Counted from the stretch's first letter, positions 48,727-62,300 are shown. The stretch is DNA of 64,000 nucleotides from Sipunculus nudus (GCA_026874595.1 CM049317.1:27651401-27715400); one strand, 5' to 3'. Program-made: numbers and translations. The notes: a model not told the origin generated them from the sequence alone.

Positions 48727-48966
48727 CTTAAAGAGTAACGTTCTATGTTAAGGAAGAGTTGAGTTATCATAATGAATGCATGTTGTGACATTTCTTTATA
48801 TTTTGTATCCACGTACATTTCATGAAACATTATAAGATTTTTCCGTTATAATTGATCAATGTTGCTTGATAGCTTATTTACATCATATTATTAATAGTTT
48901 GTAGACTGAGGAACTTGTTTGACCATGGCTGCATTTGTAAAAGAAAAGAAACACGGAAATACCTAC

Positions 48967-49095
48967 CCAGGACACACGCATAGTTATGCTTGGAATTACA
49001 ATCAGCAGGTTTCCAACCTCCATCAACTTTGATGACTGCACATTTCCTTCCTTGGCTGTTCAATTCGTACGTCCAGTTGGTCCACTTTAGAGGTT
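48967..49095 (-). CDS. CLR-D exon 5: CTLD2 C-terminal half
   Basis: 129 nt, phase 1 at both ends, acceptor TTATCAG, donor GTAGGT. It reads KWTNWTYELNSQGRKCAVIK and GGWKPADCNSKHNYACVLG, with the last three CTLD cysteines. An NWT glycosylation site is present. Confidence 0.85.
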
Positions 49096-50121
49096 CTGAT
49101 AAAATAATAAAGGCCGTAAAATTGTACAAGGAGTTCTACAATTACAAATGCCACCATTTCCTGTCATAGACCTGCTATTTCTCCTGACATTGGTATCTGT
49201 ATAGATTGGTTTGTTTGCGGTTGCTCATAAAATACTTTAAATTCAGTCTGGTTTAATGATTAGCTGCAATTATTATTGAATCTCTTACTGTATATCTGTG
49301 TTTTTTTATATCCAAATTTGTAATAATATGCTCTTATGTATTAAATCTAACAGATTTACGTTACATTACATGATAGGTGGTGCAGATTCGAAGGCATTAA
49401 TTAATTACAGGAGAAGCGATTGAATACATGCCTTCAGACATTTACAATGCATCTTTTAAATATTGAATTATCAACGTCTAAATAAATTGATACTTTAGCA
49501 TGTATTTTTTATTAACATTAAACTACTCTTTTTCATCATCACTTGAGCACTAATATAAATATATTTGTAAACAAATGAATTCAAGCCTTGCAAATAATAA
49601 CATATGTTATTTATCAAGGACTTATTTTGTATTAATGCCATTATGTTAGCAAACCTTCCCACACTAAAAAATGTTCACTCTGATTGCCAGTGTAACATAT
49701 CATGAGACAGGTTATAATATAGTTTTTTTAGGTACGAGGATAGAAATTAAATAGTATTTTCAGATTTAAAATATCTATTCAATCAAGGACGAGTAATTAT
49801 TTGTCAGTTACCGGTGAACATATAAATATTGTAACTTTTTTTTATTTTAGGGATTAACTGACAAAACAAAATTTATAATTATCATCAAAGGGGATTCTGG
49901 CTTCAACAAACCTGTAAGAGGAATGAAGGCAGATATGTTATCATGTGGTGTCCAAACGTTATTTATTGTTTACATCACAGCAGCTATAAGATGCCGTTCT
50001 ATGCAGTGATTTCCCACCATTGTCGACTTATTGAAAAATATAGAAAGATATTTCAACCTTATGATGTCTAATTTTCAATGCAACATAACCAATCAAGGAA
50101 ACGACTTTCGGCATGACTCAC

Positions 50122-50346
50122 TTGTTTTAGCTTTCCAGATGCCACGTGTGAGCCCTATCAAGTACTCTCCTGTGTGGATACTCTGTTCTACCTCTTTCAA
50201 AATGGTATTATCTGCTAACAAATGACCCTTCCTTTTCCCGCATGCTGCTTACGCTTGATGAAAAGTTTTGTTTTCTTTGATCATCATGACGCATCCATTC
50301 CAGTCTTCCTCATCATGGCACTGGGGTCTTGTGCAGTTGGTACAAT
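50122..50346 (-). pseudogene. CLR-D exon 4: CTLD2 N-terminal half with TAA
   Basis: 225 nt, phase 1 at both ends, acceptor TCTAAAG, donor GTGAGT. It reads DCTNCTRPQC, then CVMMIKENKTFHQA, then TAA, then AACGKRKGHLL. Apart from the stop it matches CLR-E exon 4 throughout (CILMIEEKKTFYQA, TACRSRKGQL). Confidence 0.8.
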
Positions 50347-50484
50347 CTTTAGATTTTTTTTAATAATAAAAAAAACTAAGATTTGTCAAGTTTTACATAA
50401 AAATGTGAGTAGCCATCGTTAAATACGCAATTGTTAAGTTCGAATGTTATTCTATAAATATATGTCCTTTTTAAATGCACTTAC

Positions 50485-50610
50485 CTTCTGATTTACAAAT
50501 AAACCCCGGTATCAATGAGAAGCAGTCTACAGAATACCTCTTTTGAAAACCTTTGGTGATTGCACATTTGTGGTCCTGACTCCTCTGTATTACGAGACTA
50601 TCATCCTCAT
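50485..50610 (-). CDS. CLR-D exon 3: CTLD1 C-terminal half
   Basis: 126 nt, phase 1 at both ends, acceptor ATTTTAAG, donor GTAAGT. It has HKCAITKG, YSVDCFSLIPGFIC and ends KSE. The three cysteines are in canonical positions. Confidence 0.82.
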
Positions 50611-50784
50611 CTTAAAATCAGATTTTTTGTCTCATTTGTAATTTAGAAAGATAAAAAAGAAACATTTTAAAATTAACTTACAATGTTCATGTAATTGCGA
50701 TCGTCTGACTGATTATTACATAAAATAATGGGAAATTGTATATAAAAGCTTTAATTGAGGCTTCTAATTTTGTATCATATTTAC

Positions 50785-50973
50785 TATATTCCTTATTCCA
50801 AGATATAAACTGCCATTTTCCAAGGTCATACAACTCAATCAACAGCCACGACTCATGAAGACTTGTTAGACTTAATTTCTCTGCAAACTCATGATTTTGA
50901 GCAGGGGATTGGATGATAGGTAAAGACCTATTCCATCTGTTGCAGTATTTCAATGCTTCGTATTTCGTCAATG
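50785..50973 (-). CDS. CLR-D exon 2: CTLD1 N-terminal half
   Basis: 189 nt, phase 1 at both ends, acceptor CTTACAG, donor GTAAAT. It encodes TKYEALKYCNRWNRSLPIIQ and ESWLLIELYDLGKWQF. It is open and closely similar to CLR-E exon 2 (TKYEALKHC). Confidence 0.82.
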
Positions 50974-51622
50974 CTGTAAGATAATCACCTTTTCTTTAGG
51001 ATAAATTGTTTACATTACCCATACAAAGACTCTGTCAATAAAGGGTTTTCTTCCATTAAATTAAAAAAAAACGCTGAGAGTTTTAAATTGAGAAAGAACT
51101 ACTAATAAAAAGATCAAAAATTTATTTTTTTTTATTCTGCCCTGCGTCGCGGGTGTATAAATCGTTGTTCATTTATGGGGTGAGTACAGGTATTTACAAA
51201 TCCTTTTTGATATTCGTTTACATAAAAGTGGTTACTTTTCGGTGCGGACGAATGCATAATGAGTTTAAGATCATTTGATCTTGGTATGGCTAGAATTGTT
51301 AAGTTAATTTTAAATGATTACAGATTTCCTATTAATATACCCAAAATAAGAAGACAGGAACAGAGACATCAAATACATCTAAAGAGTTATCTTGTTTATA
51401 GCAATATATAATTGCAGTTTTTGTCTTAAATGATTGAAAAAGAGCACCATTCGCCAAAGTTTTAAGTGGCAAACGTGTTTAATATAATGTATCCATACTG
51501 AACGAAATTGGGTTCATACAAATCAATCAAATGAACAGTACCAGAAAAGCCTAAGGTGGCCCTAGATCTAATATATAAATAAATAAAAGAAACATCAATT
51601 ATCAAATAAAACTATTACTGAC

Positions 51623-51680
51623 CCAGGCTACAATGACATATATTGACATATCCCAGACTATTTGCAGATAGCCAGATCAT
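51623..51680 (-). pseudogene. CLR-D exon 1: decayed signal peptide exon
   Basis: 58 nt, phase 1, donor GTCAGTA, the same length and donor as CLR-E exon 1, ending CHC before the splice site in both. It encodes MIWLSANSLGYVNICHCSL, which lacks the strong hydrophobic core of CLR-E. It is recognised by homology. Confidence 0.55.
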
Positions 51681-54160
51681 AGATGACATGGTTGCTATGC
51701 GTTAGAAAATACAACCTATTCTTCTCTTGCATACAAATATAATGCGCCTTTAGTTAGGTTATTGTAATAACTTGCATCTACTTGGCGATAACAATAATTT
51801 TATCCTGGTTATATCTATTTTCATCACACGTGATATTATCCCATTTGTTTTTACTGATATACGGGAAAAAAAAGCGAAACAAATAACACAATAACCATTG
51901 CTGCAGGGGCACGTATTCCCTTTGATCAACACACAGGTTCTTTTAGGGCCATCGGCGGGGGATTGTTGTTTTGTGAAACATCCGTATTTGACCAAATATG
52001 AACTAATGGCTCGAGATAATGCACTAATTATTATTGTCCTACTTTTAAATACAGCCAAAGATAGAGGGATTAGAATCAGGTAGAACGGTCTAAAGATTAA
52101 CAAGATTTGTCTCACTTCTGTTAATGTTTATTGTAATATTTATGGCACCATGCCTTGCCCTGAAATATTGTCTGAAATATCGGTATTTGAAAATACCGTG
52201 GCAAAATAAACACATTAAATTAACTAATAAAAAACATACCATAAAACTTATAAGAAGGGCTTCATTTTGATATAGATATAGATGAATGACAGCAGAAATG
52301 CTGATCATATTTAATACTGCTAAACCGTATCTAAACGCTGACACTCCTCAACCGATTATCATGCGCTTCTGAACACGTGAGATTTTATCGCATACATACG
52401 CTAACAAACTTTAATCGGCGCATTTCGTTAGAAGCTGGACTATAAATAACGTTTATGTAATTATAGATGCCTGGCACGAAGGGAAACCGATTTACTGATT
52501 TAACAAAGCAATTCATGAAACCCCCATAATAAAAAATATGATCCCAGGCATGTTATACCGGATAAAATTGACTCCATCTAATTGTCTGTCACAAATTAGA
52601 GATTACATTAAGAGATTAACCTCTTCTGCTTTAATTAAAATTGAAAATTCTCCATTCATTTATTTCTATTAACCATTCATTTACATTATGTTCAATAGGT
52701 TTTAATTTAGTATGACGGGATCATATAATCAAACTTTTCCATATAACAATTCATATTCCGTGAATCATATATGAATATCCTAAATTGGCGTCCTTACTAT
52801 AACATCTGGGCTGATTTTTTTTTCATGTACTTATATATAATAAGATTTTTTTTACTGCTGACCATTTTCAAAACATTAGCGAACATTCTCTATTTTTTTT
52901 TCCATATGCATTATCTTACACTCTGTTCTATGACTGAATATTATCAGACGCTACGCAGGCAGTATTGTGAACTTTTTTTATCAAGAGACAGATCGATTTT
53001 AAAATTATTTCACAGTAACCACCATGTCGGATTTTGATAGAACGAAAGGCAAATAAATATATTGACAAAGTTATGAGACAAACGCATATTGAAATGTTTC
53101 CATAATTTCTACAACATCATGCAGGAACGTAGGGTTTAAGCACAACAATTATGTTAATGCTATATTTTTTGTTGATAAATGTGTGTTCAACATATATTAC
53201 CGAGTCTTAATTTAAAATATTATAACATTCTCGACATACACACAAATCATACAGTTAGAACATATAAACAACAATTCTAAAACATGAGAAACGAAACGGT
53301 TCTACTTTACCAATCCTTGTTCATATGTGAGACCCCGATCTGCGGACACCACGTTGGGACGGACACCCCGTGTAATGGACAGGCTTCGGAATGACAAGCA
53401 TTTTTACTATCTTAAGAGCCCGTCTAGGGCAGACATCCGAGTATTAATGACAACAGACACTCTTCCTCCGCCAAAACGTTAAAACCACCCGGATTAATGG
53501 ACGCAGACGGCCCCCTTTGCCGGTTTCAGAACAATTACCTAGTAACTGCGATTATGTTCTGTTTCTAGTGAGCTTCTCACCACTTAAAAAATCATTTTTC
53601 AGACATGTCGCTTTGAAAACAGTACAAAAGACACTTTCACTCCATTTACCTGAAACTTTGTAATTTATTAGAAAAATGTGAGGGTTTGGAGCGATCTAGT
53701 TTTTGTAGGATTTAACTGATATTAAATAGTCCTCCTGATTTCCCGTTATATTATTATCTGATTAGCCCGAAAATGATAACGTATTTGTCAGGTGTTACGC
53801 ACATAAACGGTCACGGGTCATGCCCATCCGCCGAACAGGGGACTCGGTTTAAACTCGCAATATCTTGGAGTTGTCAGTCCCGTTATATGCAATTTTACAG
53901 TTAGAATATATTGTGACCCATGGAACTGACATGAGCCAAGCAATGATTTTTTTACATACGCCTCACAAGGGTAAATCACAAGACGCATAGAATACGACTT
54001 TTTATGTATTTATTTTTGTCGTTTAAGGCAACCGTCTCCCTTTTTTAAGCTCTCTTATCTAATTCTTAATCAAAGTAGGTACAACCACAGAGTTACATTT
54101 CGGTTTGGGACTACGTTACAGGGCTGTAGCACTCGTTTCCTATCATATAATTCATATATC
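51681..54160. other. Gene-free interval
   Basis: Two adjacent hydrophobic open frames on the minus strand (51.76-52.34 kb) have no recognisable domain, no clear splice structure and no relatives in the window. The piece 53.3-53.56 kb carries GGACACC-type direct lines (like the short repeats at 32.3 and 42.6 kb). Nothing else is supported. Confidence 0.45.
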
Positions 54161-54164
54161 CTGG

Positions 54165-54447
54165 TGTCACCATAGCCCACTGTCTTCCGCACCTGCGGGT
54201 CCTGGGTGTGTAATCAACGCCATTGCTAGGTCATGACACCGAGGAACCCCTCCCCCTCCCAAAAAAAACGCACTCGTTTGTGAGTGATTCATGGCTTTTG
54301 GCCTTTCACAGCCTTCCTTTTAAGCCTGCAGAGCGCTCACCGTGGGTGGGGTCGACCGTGAAAATCTCAGCGCCTCAGCTGAGATTTGAACTAACGACCT
54401 CATTGCTTTGTTTCCTGCGCTCTACCAATGAGCCACAGAAGCTTCGT
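54165..54447 (-). mobile_element. tRNA-derived SINE, near full length
   Basis: The minus strand begins GAAGCTTCTGTGGCTCATTGG (A-box), has GTTAGTTCAAATCTCAGC (B-box), then a body with GATTTTCACGGTCGACCCC, CTCACAAACGAGTGCG and CACCCAGGACCCG. The body matches the 6.8-kb copy. It is not a tRNA gene: there is no cloverleaf or anticodon arm beyond the promoter boxes. Confidence 0.75.
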
Positions 54448-54879
54448 TTTTAATAAGTTTACCATCGCGGAGAATGTTAATATAACCAATTTTAAGAATT
54501 TCTGAAAGATGTTAGAAATCGTGTTAGTTAATACATGATTCTCTCACGATGACTAAAAAAACTTGAGTAATTAAGCATGTTGATGAACATATGGGAAATG
54601 CGTAAGACAAAAGCATATCTGCAGGTAAGTCCTTCCACTCTTAGTTAATTTTGAATGTACTCCATCAGGAAATAATTTTAATGACCCTATTAATAAATAA
54701 ATGTAACAGCCTGATAAATAAAGAAGATGAAAGCCTTTTTAAAGATGTTTGGAAGTCTGACATCTGGCCACAACAGGAGCCCCCGGTCGCCCGGTCTCAA
54801 AAGTGTCCACTGTATTCTTGTTGTATATATTTTAGGAAAGTCCACCAACAATCCTTTAATTTAGGAGGCAATCAAGCAA

Positions 54880-55200
54880 ATCTCAGATGACAAAGCTATA
54901 TGGTCAGATACTATATGTTTGAAATATACAAATACCAAAGTACACCATAAAGGTCATCATAAATGTGAAGCTCATGCAAATGAAGTTCATGGATAGTATC
55001 TTTGTCCATCTGTACAAAAATAAGGGGAAACGAAGTAACTGCGACAACCAAAGAGGCATCCTTTTGTTATCCATCGGAGACAAAATCCTTGCTCGACTGA
55101 TAAATAGCCACCTCATGCAACACCCTGGACAAAACCTGCTCCCAGAGAGTTTTTGTCATTGCAGCTGGGATGTAGATGCCTGCGAGTGACAGCAAAGGCG
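54880..55200 (+). mobile_element. LINE reverse transcriptase fragment
   Basis: Plus-strand frame 54965-55189 reads IFVHLYKNKGKRSNCDNQRG, then ILLLSIGDKILARLINSHL and LLPESF. This is the start of the LINE RT domain (lyKnKGdrsdc-NyRGIsLLs-GKilar, then lpEsQcGFR). It is truncated soon after, with no downstream RT core, so it is dead. Confidence 0.78.
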
Positions 55201-58200
55201 AAGTCAGCAAGGACATATGCCGCACAAGAAAAGAAAACCCTAGTATCCACACCAAGGACCATCTTTGAAGTACGAATAGCCTCATGTTATTTACTTTTAT
55301 TATTGACCACATAAAAGATGTTCCTTTGTGTTGAATCATTATCCTGTCCTGACAATATGTGAATATTTCGCTTTCCTATTTGTTTATCAACTGCTGGTAT
55401 TAGAAAACTGCCATATCCCGCTTATACGCATGTCGGGACTCCCCTAAACCTTACGAACCAAAGTCGTATAAAAAAATATTAAGACTAAAACCCTTGTGAC
55501 TAGTGGAAGGCACGGACATACATGTATATGCTGTAAAATGGAATTGAGTGCTGTACCTTTTAACGTTAAGTTAAATGCGGCCATACTGATAAGTAGATAA
55601 TGTCAATGGCGGATTGACGTGAGCTTCACTACTGAAGTAAGAGAACAAGAAAACTGCAGAACTTACCGGTTTTGGAAACATGAAAAGCATATATGGCCAA
55701 TAGCATTTGAAATATTTAAAATCATTATGAAACATCGTTTAGACAGAACAGTCAGATGTTTAACATCTAGAATGTTAGAGTTCGCGATGCATATGTAATA
55801 TATTATTATGTTTCTAATTGTTAAATGTATACTTATCTATACAGTATTATTTCCTCATGGGCAAATCATGCCATCTGGCGAACAAGACTTTTTCTAAATG
55901 CAAAGCAGATAGCAGGTACACAGAAACACATTATATTATGGCACTTGTTTTTGCTTTACCACATTCTGTAAATTCATCAACATAAACATGGACTAATGTT
56001 CATTTTAAAATTACAGAGCAATGAAAACTTTATCTGTATGAGATGACTGTGCTTCCCCTCAAGTATAACCACCACAATACTAAACAGAATAAATGTACAT
56101 TCACGAACACATATTGACTTTACTATTTATAAACAACCACCTAATATCAGTTTGAAGCAAACAAGGTCCAGTGATTATGTGGAAAAATCTTTGTGATAAA
56201 TTGTTAATCAAGTACCTGCATTTCTGCACAGAAATCGCCAGAAAAACATGACATTGCTCGCCCTTATAATTATCGTAAGCTAATAGTAATGTTAATATCT
56301 GTTGATTCAATGTTTATCGAGGTTTTATAAATTTCAACCACAAAATTGCCAATTATATCAAAAAACACAGTCAAATAACGTTCACTTTTGCTTTGTTGGG
56401 ATTAATTTGTAAAATGTAATTTAAAGTAATAAAGCCAAACTAAATATCCAACTACTTTTAATGTGAGCTCTCCGACTTAGGTTTATCAAGATACTTTCAA
56501 TATTGGGTTTGGGGAGTTTCGAAATTCCGTGTTTTAAAGGTCAAGCATTATTTCTTCCCATTTGTAATTTTCATGCCAAAGTATCACAGTGCCAGTCAAA
56601 AATTTTAAATTGTTTGTTTCCTATATCCCAGAGTCGAAAAAGAGAGTTACTTTTCATTTACAGATAAAAAAAATGACACAAGTTTTGTCATATTCTCCCC
56701 AATTTGATGCCAACTATTATATTGTTTGGAGTATTTATTACGTGGAATAAGATATGTCTGCGAAACATTATGAACAATCAGTTCCTAACGAATTCAAACT
56801 ACTAAGCTAAGTAGACCTTTCACACTTTGTCCTAAATTCAAACTGATATAGACGGTCATTACTATAGACTAACAATATACCATGCGGTGACGATCAATGA
56901 AACACAACTGGATTGTTACTCTACCCCAACGCCTGAAATAAACTTGAATGATGTGAAAATTTCATAGTTTTGAAAGATCCTATTATTTTCAGTTGCTGAA
57001 CTATCAGCTTGCGAAATTAATGTGAGTACATAACAGCAATCTCGTCCCTCAATAAAGTTTCCTAAAAAGCAGAATTAATTCAATAAAAATATTTCAAATC
57101 AAGATTATATCTGAAACGTTTTACACATTTGGGGGTGATATACAGCACTATATTCTAGGGCCAATTTACTGATTTTCATTCGAGGTAGAATACACCCAGT
57201 ATTTTCAGATTATCTTAACAGACGTAACAGGTGATCCCTCTTTGAATTAAATTGTATTGACACAATGAATCTAATAGCATCTAGCACATAAATAATTTGC
57301 CACTGAGTAGCTAATAATTGTCTTAGTTAGCCATGTGGAAATGTAGACAGTTCATGTTGAGACGATATAATGGTACCTTCACTGAGTTAGCCTAGGTTGT
57401 TATGTTATCAGAGAGAGGTGCAGACCTAATGAAGCTTTAGGCTTCGGGATAAAAATACACTGCACGGTTCGTCTGGTTCTTCGTAATTTTTCGTTTCAGA
57501 AAATTCATATTTTATTTTTAATGATAATATATTTTTTTTATTTATTTATATATAATCATTTTATTTTTTAATGAAAATAATTTGTTTTTTTTTTCATTCA
57601 TTTATATGTAATCGTTTTGTTTACTATACAAAGATTTTTATAATATCTAATAATTGATGTCTCATCAATACGCCATAGATAGGTATTGGTCCATAAATAA
57701 TAAAAAATTCAAATAAAAGGGGAAAAGTTCGGTTATACATGTATGTTAATTCGAATTGACCGTATATGAACCTCTCTTTATATAACAGGGTTGTCCAGTA
57801 CCTCCGTTCCTCAAATATCTGGCTATATATTAATCTGCGATGTTGTTTGATAAATTTGTTGTCCAACCTGCAAACAGAAATTACTTTATTTAGGAAAAAA
57901 GGACGTAAAAACCATAATATAAAACAAGAATATATGAACATGGAGGATGGTGTCTTTAATGATAAATTAAGATCGAAAAATTAAAGTTTTGTAAAAAAAA
58001 TACGGATATCTAATTAATTTTTCTTATAATCTTATTACATTATATTAATTTATTCATAGTGATTGGAAGATTGAGATTGGGAGCGTAGAGAGTTAGAGAG
58101 ATCCTTATGGTTAAAGGCTAAAATTTACGTGCCTGGTTGTATTGACAGCCAGTCTATATATGCCCACGTATAGTTGACTATCTTGAATTTCTCTACTCTT

Positions 58201-58900
58201 GACACAATATATTTGTTTTTCATGTAAGAACAGGGGTTAGGAGTTTGAACTAAAAAAAAAACAAATAATGGTTTAGGCCGTTGTCTAAATAGTGTCTTAT
58301 AAGAGTATGAAGATGGAATGTTCGAAATACAAAGTTATTGCTAACAAAAAGATTAAACTGATATTGTATCAGATACGCAACATTTATTTATTATTGATTA
58401 CCGATGCTGAGATACAGTGTTATTTCAACTGTATAAAGAGCACTTTAACATGATAAGTATGTAATCAACAAGCTATCTAACACACAAATATTTTAATAAG
58501 ACAAGTCTTTCAAATGTTTATAAATATGCATGATTTAAGATGGACTTCTGGATATATAGAACTTTACAAACGAAAGGGTCTGCATTGCATCATATGGTTT
58601 CCATACTCATATTTACATATTCATTCCCCATACTTACATACTCTCCGACATAAACTCGGCAGATTTGATTACGTACCTCATTTCCATCTATCCAATTAAC
58701 ATTTAGCTGATACTTCACAATTGGTAAAATAGTTAGGTATTCTATATTCCATATTTATATAAGAAATTTAAACCTTTTCTTTGAAAAACAATATCATTAA
58801 CACGAACAAGAACTATATGTCCATCATGGTCTGTGATCCAAATATTAAGGTCAAGTACATATGAATCATACTGCGTCGGTTTTCATGGGCCGAGTCCTGT
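55201..58900. other. Gene-free AT-rich interval
   Basis: Only short frames occur. The piece 57.53-57.6 kb is very AT-rich with TTTATTTA runs. No gene or repeat family was recognised. The 3' untranslated region of CLR-E probably lies at the right end. Confidence 0.45.
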
Positions 58901-58904
58901 AGTT

Positions 58905-59364
58905 TTATGGTAGTGCCAGCTGGGGATTACTGCTGTGTAACCTGTGGGGGTCCCTTGTCAAATTAGACAGTTTAAATGTTGGCTGTCTTGAGGGCGGCCT
59001 GCTCAAAGGTAGCGGCAAAGGTGGGGGTATAGCTTCGCTGTCACAAACAGAGCTCCTGTGGGTTGATTCCTCTGGGATTATACCTTTCTCTCTTTCTCTC
59101 TTGACGAGGGAATAGATGGGCTGAGCAGCCATGGTCCTTTGGACACCGTCTACGACGCTTCTTCTCCCCCCAACTACGTCAGGGAGAGATGGTTCAGAAC
59201 CACTTAGAAGATTAGGGAGTGACAGATAAGACTTTCCTAACTCTGTAGATGACCGGGCTGCTTTGCCCTCATCTGTGTGGTAAGTTGGGACTAGGTAATC
59301 ATCTTCTTTGTTTTGAGCGTGACAACATGTTTCGTTCTGTACTCTTGACACATCAGGCATAGGC
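58905..59364 (-). CDS. CLR-E exon 8: long cytoplasmic tail
   Basis: 460 nt from acceptor GTTATTAG to the TAA at 58905-58907. It is hydrophilic, with EDDYLVPTYHT, SYLSLPNL and PIYSLVKRE tyrosine motifs and an SH3-type proline region. The tyrosines are too far apart for an ITAM (23 and 38 residues), and the residue two before each tyrosine does not fit a strict ITIM. A remnant homologous to its first part lies at 63.5 kb. Confidence 0.86.
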
Positions 59365-62300
59365 CTAATAACATATGAAATTATCATCAACATATAGAAT
59401 GTGCTGCATGGCAAAAATACATGACAATTCAGGAAAAAAAGAGCGATACAAAGACGGGGATAAGCACGATGTATTTAGCAGTTCGACACAACTCAAAATG
59501 AAAAGTGACAAATGACCACACACATATTGTCCACTTAGTTTTCCTACTGAGTAAAACATCGATGGGTATTGTGGGTATATCTTATAAAGAAGATAAGGAG
59601 GAATCATACCAATTCATCGTGGTATAAAGTGCAGGTCAAAATGTAACAGTGTATTGGGAAGTATTGATGAGAATTATTGGTATCTCTTATTTTCAAATGA
59701 GAGTGTTTTGTATTTCACTATATGCAGCAGCTCATGTAAGCATTATACTTAAATGAAATGTTTCAAATGAAATTGGAGAGAGATAACACTTACACTTGTA
59801 CAGGCTGTTTCAGGCTATGTCGGACACACACTGTCACTATAACAACTAGAACGACGAAACCAGCACCGATGGCGACAAGAAGCAGTGGTGAAACGAAACG
59901 GTGTACAACAACAGTGGCTAATTAAGATAGAAAGGAGTAGCGACCATTACCATGGTATCAATTACCAGTGTAAAAGGCAAGTATATTTCACAATTCATGC
60001 CTTGGCAATAACATATCACAACATAGAAATAACTGCTAGTAGTTCAAAATCTAATGTAAAAAAAATCTTAATTGTCCAAGTACTTTGCGAAGGGTAATAT
60101 ACTCTTACGGTTTTAGTCAGGTTTTAGCAGGATTTGAGTAACATTCTGTATGTAGAGAAATATTTTAATTATTTAGTATTACCATTTTCCTGAAATGTAG
60201 TGGGTTTTTCCGATGTGCTCTCCGATACTGTAGAACTTATAAAAGAATTCTGAGGCATTCTTCCTGTAATAAAATACTCACCTTTTATAATGTTCTTATA
60301 TTATATAAATATTTCATGCGGGTATTGTTTGCATAATGTCATGTATGGAAGGAGGGAATTAATTGTTAATGTTAATGATCTTGAAGCATTAAATAAGCAC
60401 CATCCTACCAGAGGATAGTACACAGTTATTCATGCTGAGTTGTTTTGGTTAAATACGCCTGGTTTTTAACCGATAGAAACATTTACTCGCACAAGACATT
60501 GCTCAGAAAGAAAAATGTACCTTCCACACATATAAACTCATGTTTCCGGTCACAGTCAGCAGGTTCCCAGCCTCCGTCAGATTTTATAATGGCGCATGTT
60601 TTTCCATCACTGTTTATCTCAAATGTCCAATTCATCCATGTAATAAAGACTAAAAGGAAACATTTTAGCTTGCTTAATCACTTTGGACATTTGTAGATCA
60701 GCCCCTCCCCTTACCACCACCGCCAAAAGAACACTCACACCTATACTTTTTTACAGTATCATCTGAAAGTAGCTCTTCTCTGTAATAGTTCTTCGGATGG
60801 CCTGAATATCATTTTCGTTCGAAATTGAAACTTGTTTTTAAATTATGTATGAAGCAAACATTGTGTAATGTTTATGACGCTTGCTGTTAACTGAAGGGCA
60901 GAGAAAGGGTCGATAAACATATGGAGCACACCCAGGTGCAGAAACTAGCGCTGGTAAATATATGTGTCCTGTTTGTGTTTCTGATACCATATAATTTTAT
61001 TCTTGCAACATTAATGATTACAGTAAATTGAGTCAAAGCAAGAAGCCGCAGGTTAGTTTACAGATGTCTTATTTGTTACCTTCATCTGCTCTCCAACTAC
61101 CTCGAGTAAGCCCAATCAAATATTCTTCGTTATATATCGTCTTTTCAACCTGGTTTAAACCATCATTATCTGTTATGAGTTGACCCTTTCTGCTCCTGCA
61201 TGCTGTTATCGCTTGATAAAATGTTTTCTTCTCCTCAATCATTAATATGCAGCCTTTGAAGTCATCCTTGGTAACGTTATAGCATTTTGTTGATTTACAG
61301 GTGGCGCAATCTGTAAACGTTCAAATATTTAGAATACAGTAGCATTACATGTAACACAAATTAAATTTGTTTCATTTAACTATATATTTGGTATAAGGAA
61401 GCATGACGTTCACGGACTGTAAAATGATTTTATTCAAAACATGTTACGTACATATACACACCTTCTAATATACAAATATACCCTGGTATCACTGAGAAGC
61501 AGTCTACAGAATATCTCCCTGTAAGACCTTTGGTGATTGCACAATTGTGTTTCTGGTTCCTCATGATTATTGGATCATCTCTTTCACCTGAAAATGATAA
61601 TAGTCTCCCCTTACAATTATTAATTCACCCTAATATTTCGTAAGGAAACTTACGGTTTATGCGTTAAATTGAAACTGAGAATGTCTTAGTGCTTTTAATG
61701 ACGCTTCGAAAACTGTTAACATATAATCAAGTGTATGAATTACTCTGAGTTATTATTCTGAATAAAACTTTATGATTACATCAAATAGTGTACTATTTAT
61801 TAAATAAATTTTAGTTTCTAGTTCTATTTTCATATTTACTGTATTCAGTTGAACCAGATGTCCAGTGCCAATTTCCCAAATCTTTCAACTCCGGCATGAG
61901 CCATGATTCCTGAAAACCAGCCAAGCTTATATTGGTTTTGAATTCAGCATTCTGATCCGGGGAGTTGACGATTGGTAAAGCCATTTTCTGTTTCTCGCAA
62001 TGTTTCAACGCCTCATACTTCGTCATTGCTTTAAATAAATTATAGCCGGGTCATTTTATCAATTAAGCTCACATGTCTGTTTCAAGCAAGAGCCCACAAG
62101 CCATTTGAAGCAACCAATTATATTACTTGCTCAGAGAAATGTAAGCCAATTTCGCTACTGTCAAATTCCAAGACTATTCTACACATTGTTGGCGATGCAT
62201 TGAAGATTTTTTTCCAGACAGGACTTTGATTTGTTGAACTTACGTATAAGGGGGGGGGGGGTGATTATAGCAGTCCTTATATTCACAAGTTTAATTGGTG

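Larger units (their letters stand above)
45523..51680 (-). pseudogene. CLR-D: two-CTLD receptor with ITAM tail, one in-frame stop
   Basis: Eight exons with perfect splice phases give 340 codons: weak signal peptide exon, CTLD1 (189 + 126 nt exons), CTLD2 (225 + 129), stalk (57), transmembrane (124) and tail (115). Four of these lengths equal those in CLR-E. The tail holds a canonical ITAM. The only clear lesion is TAA at codon 157 (50249-50251) in the first CTLD2 exon, where CLR-E has ATA. The signal peptide also looks poorly hydrophobic. Because all internal exons are phase 1-1, skipping the 225-nt exon would restore an open one-and-a-half-CTLD receptor. It may be a recent pseudogene, a skipped-exon gene or an assembly error. 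AATAAA lies at 45465-45470 on this strand, 53 bp past the stop. Confidence 0.72.

Noticed and set aside
51759-52344. Two hydrophobic open frames on the minus strand that might be a membrane protein
   Set aside because: They are in different frames, without splice signals joining them or any family motif I recognise.
54370-54445. tRNA-like gene on the minus strand
   Set aside because: Only the A and B promoter boxes are tRNA-like, and the sequence continues into a body shared with another copy; it is a SINE head.
57624-57941. 105-residue frame on the minus strand
   Set aside because: It lies in very AT-rich sequence with biased composition; no motif and no neighbouring exon.
58905-59364. ITIM motifs in the CLR-E tail
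   Set aside because: YSLV and YLSL have Pro and Lys two residues before the tyrosine, which does not fit the [I/V/L/S]xYxx[L/V/I] consensus; described only as YxxL/V motifs.
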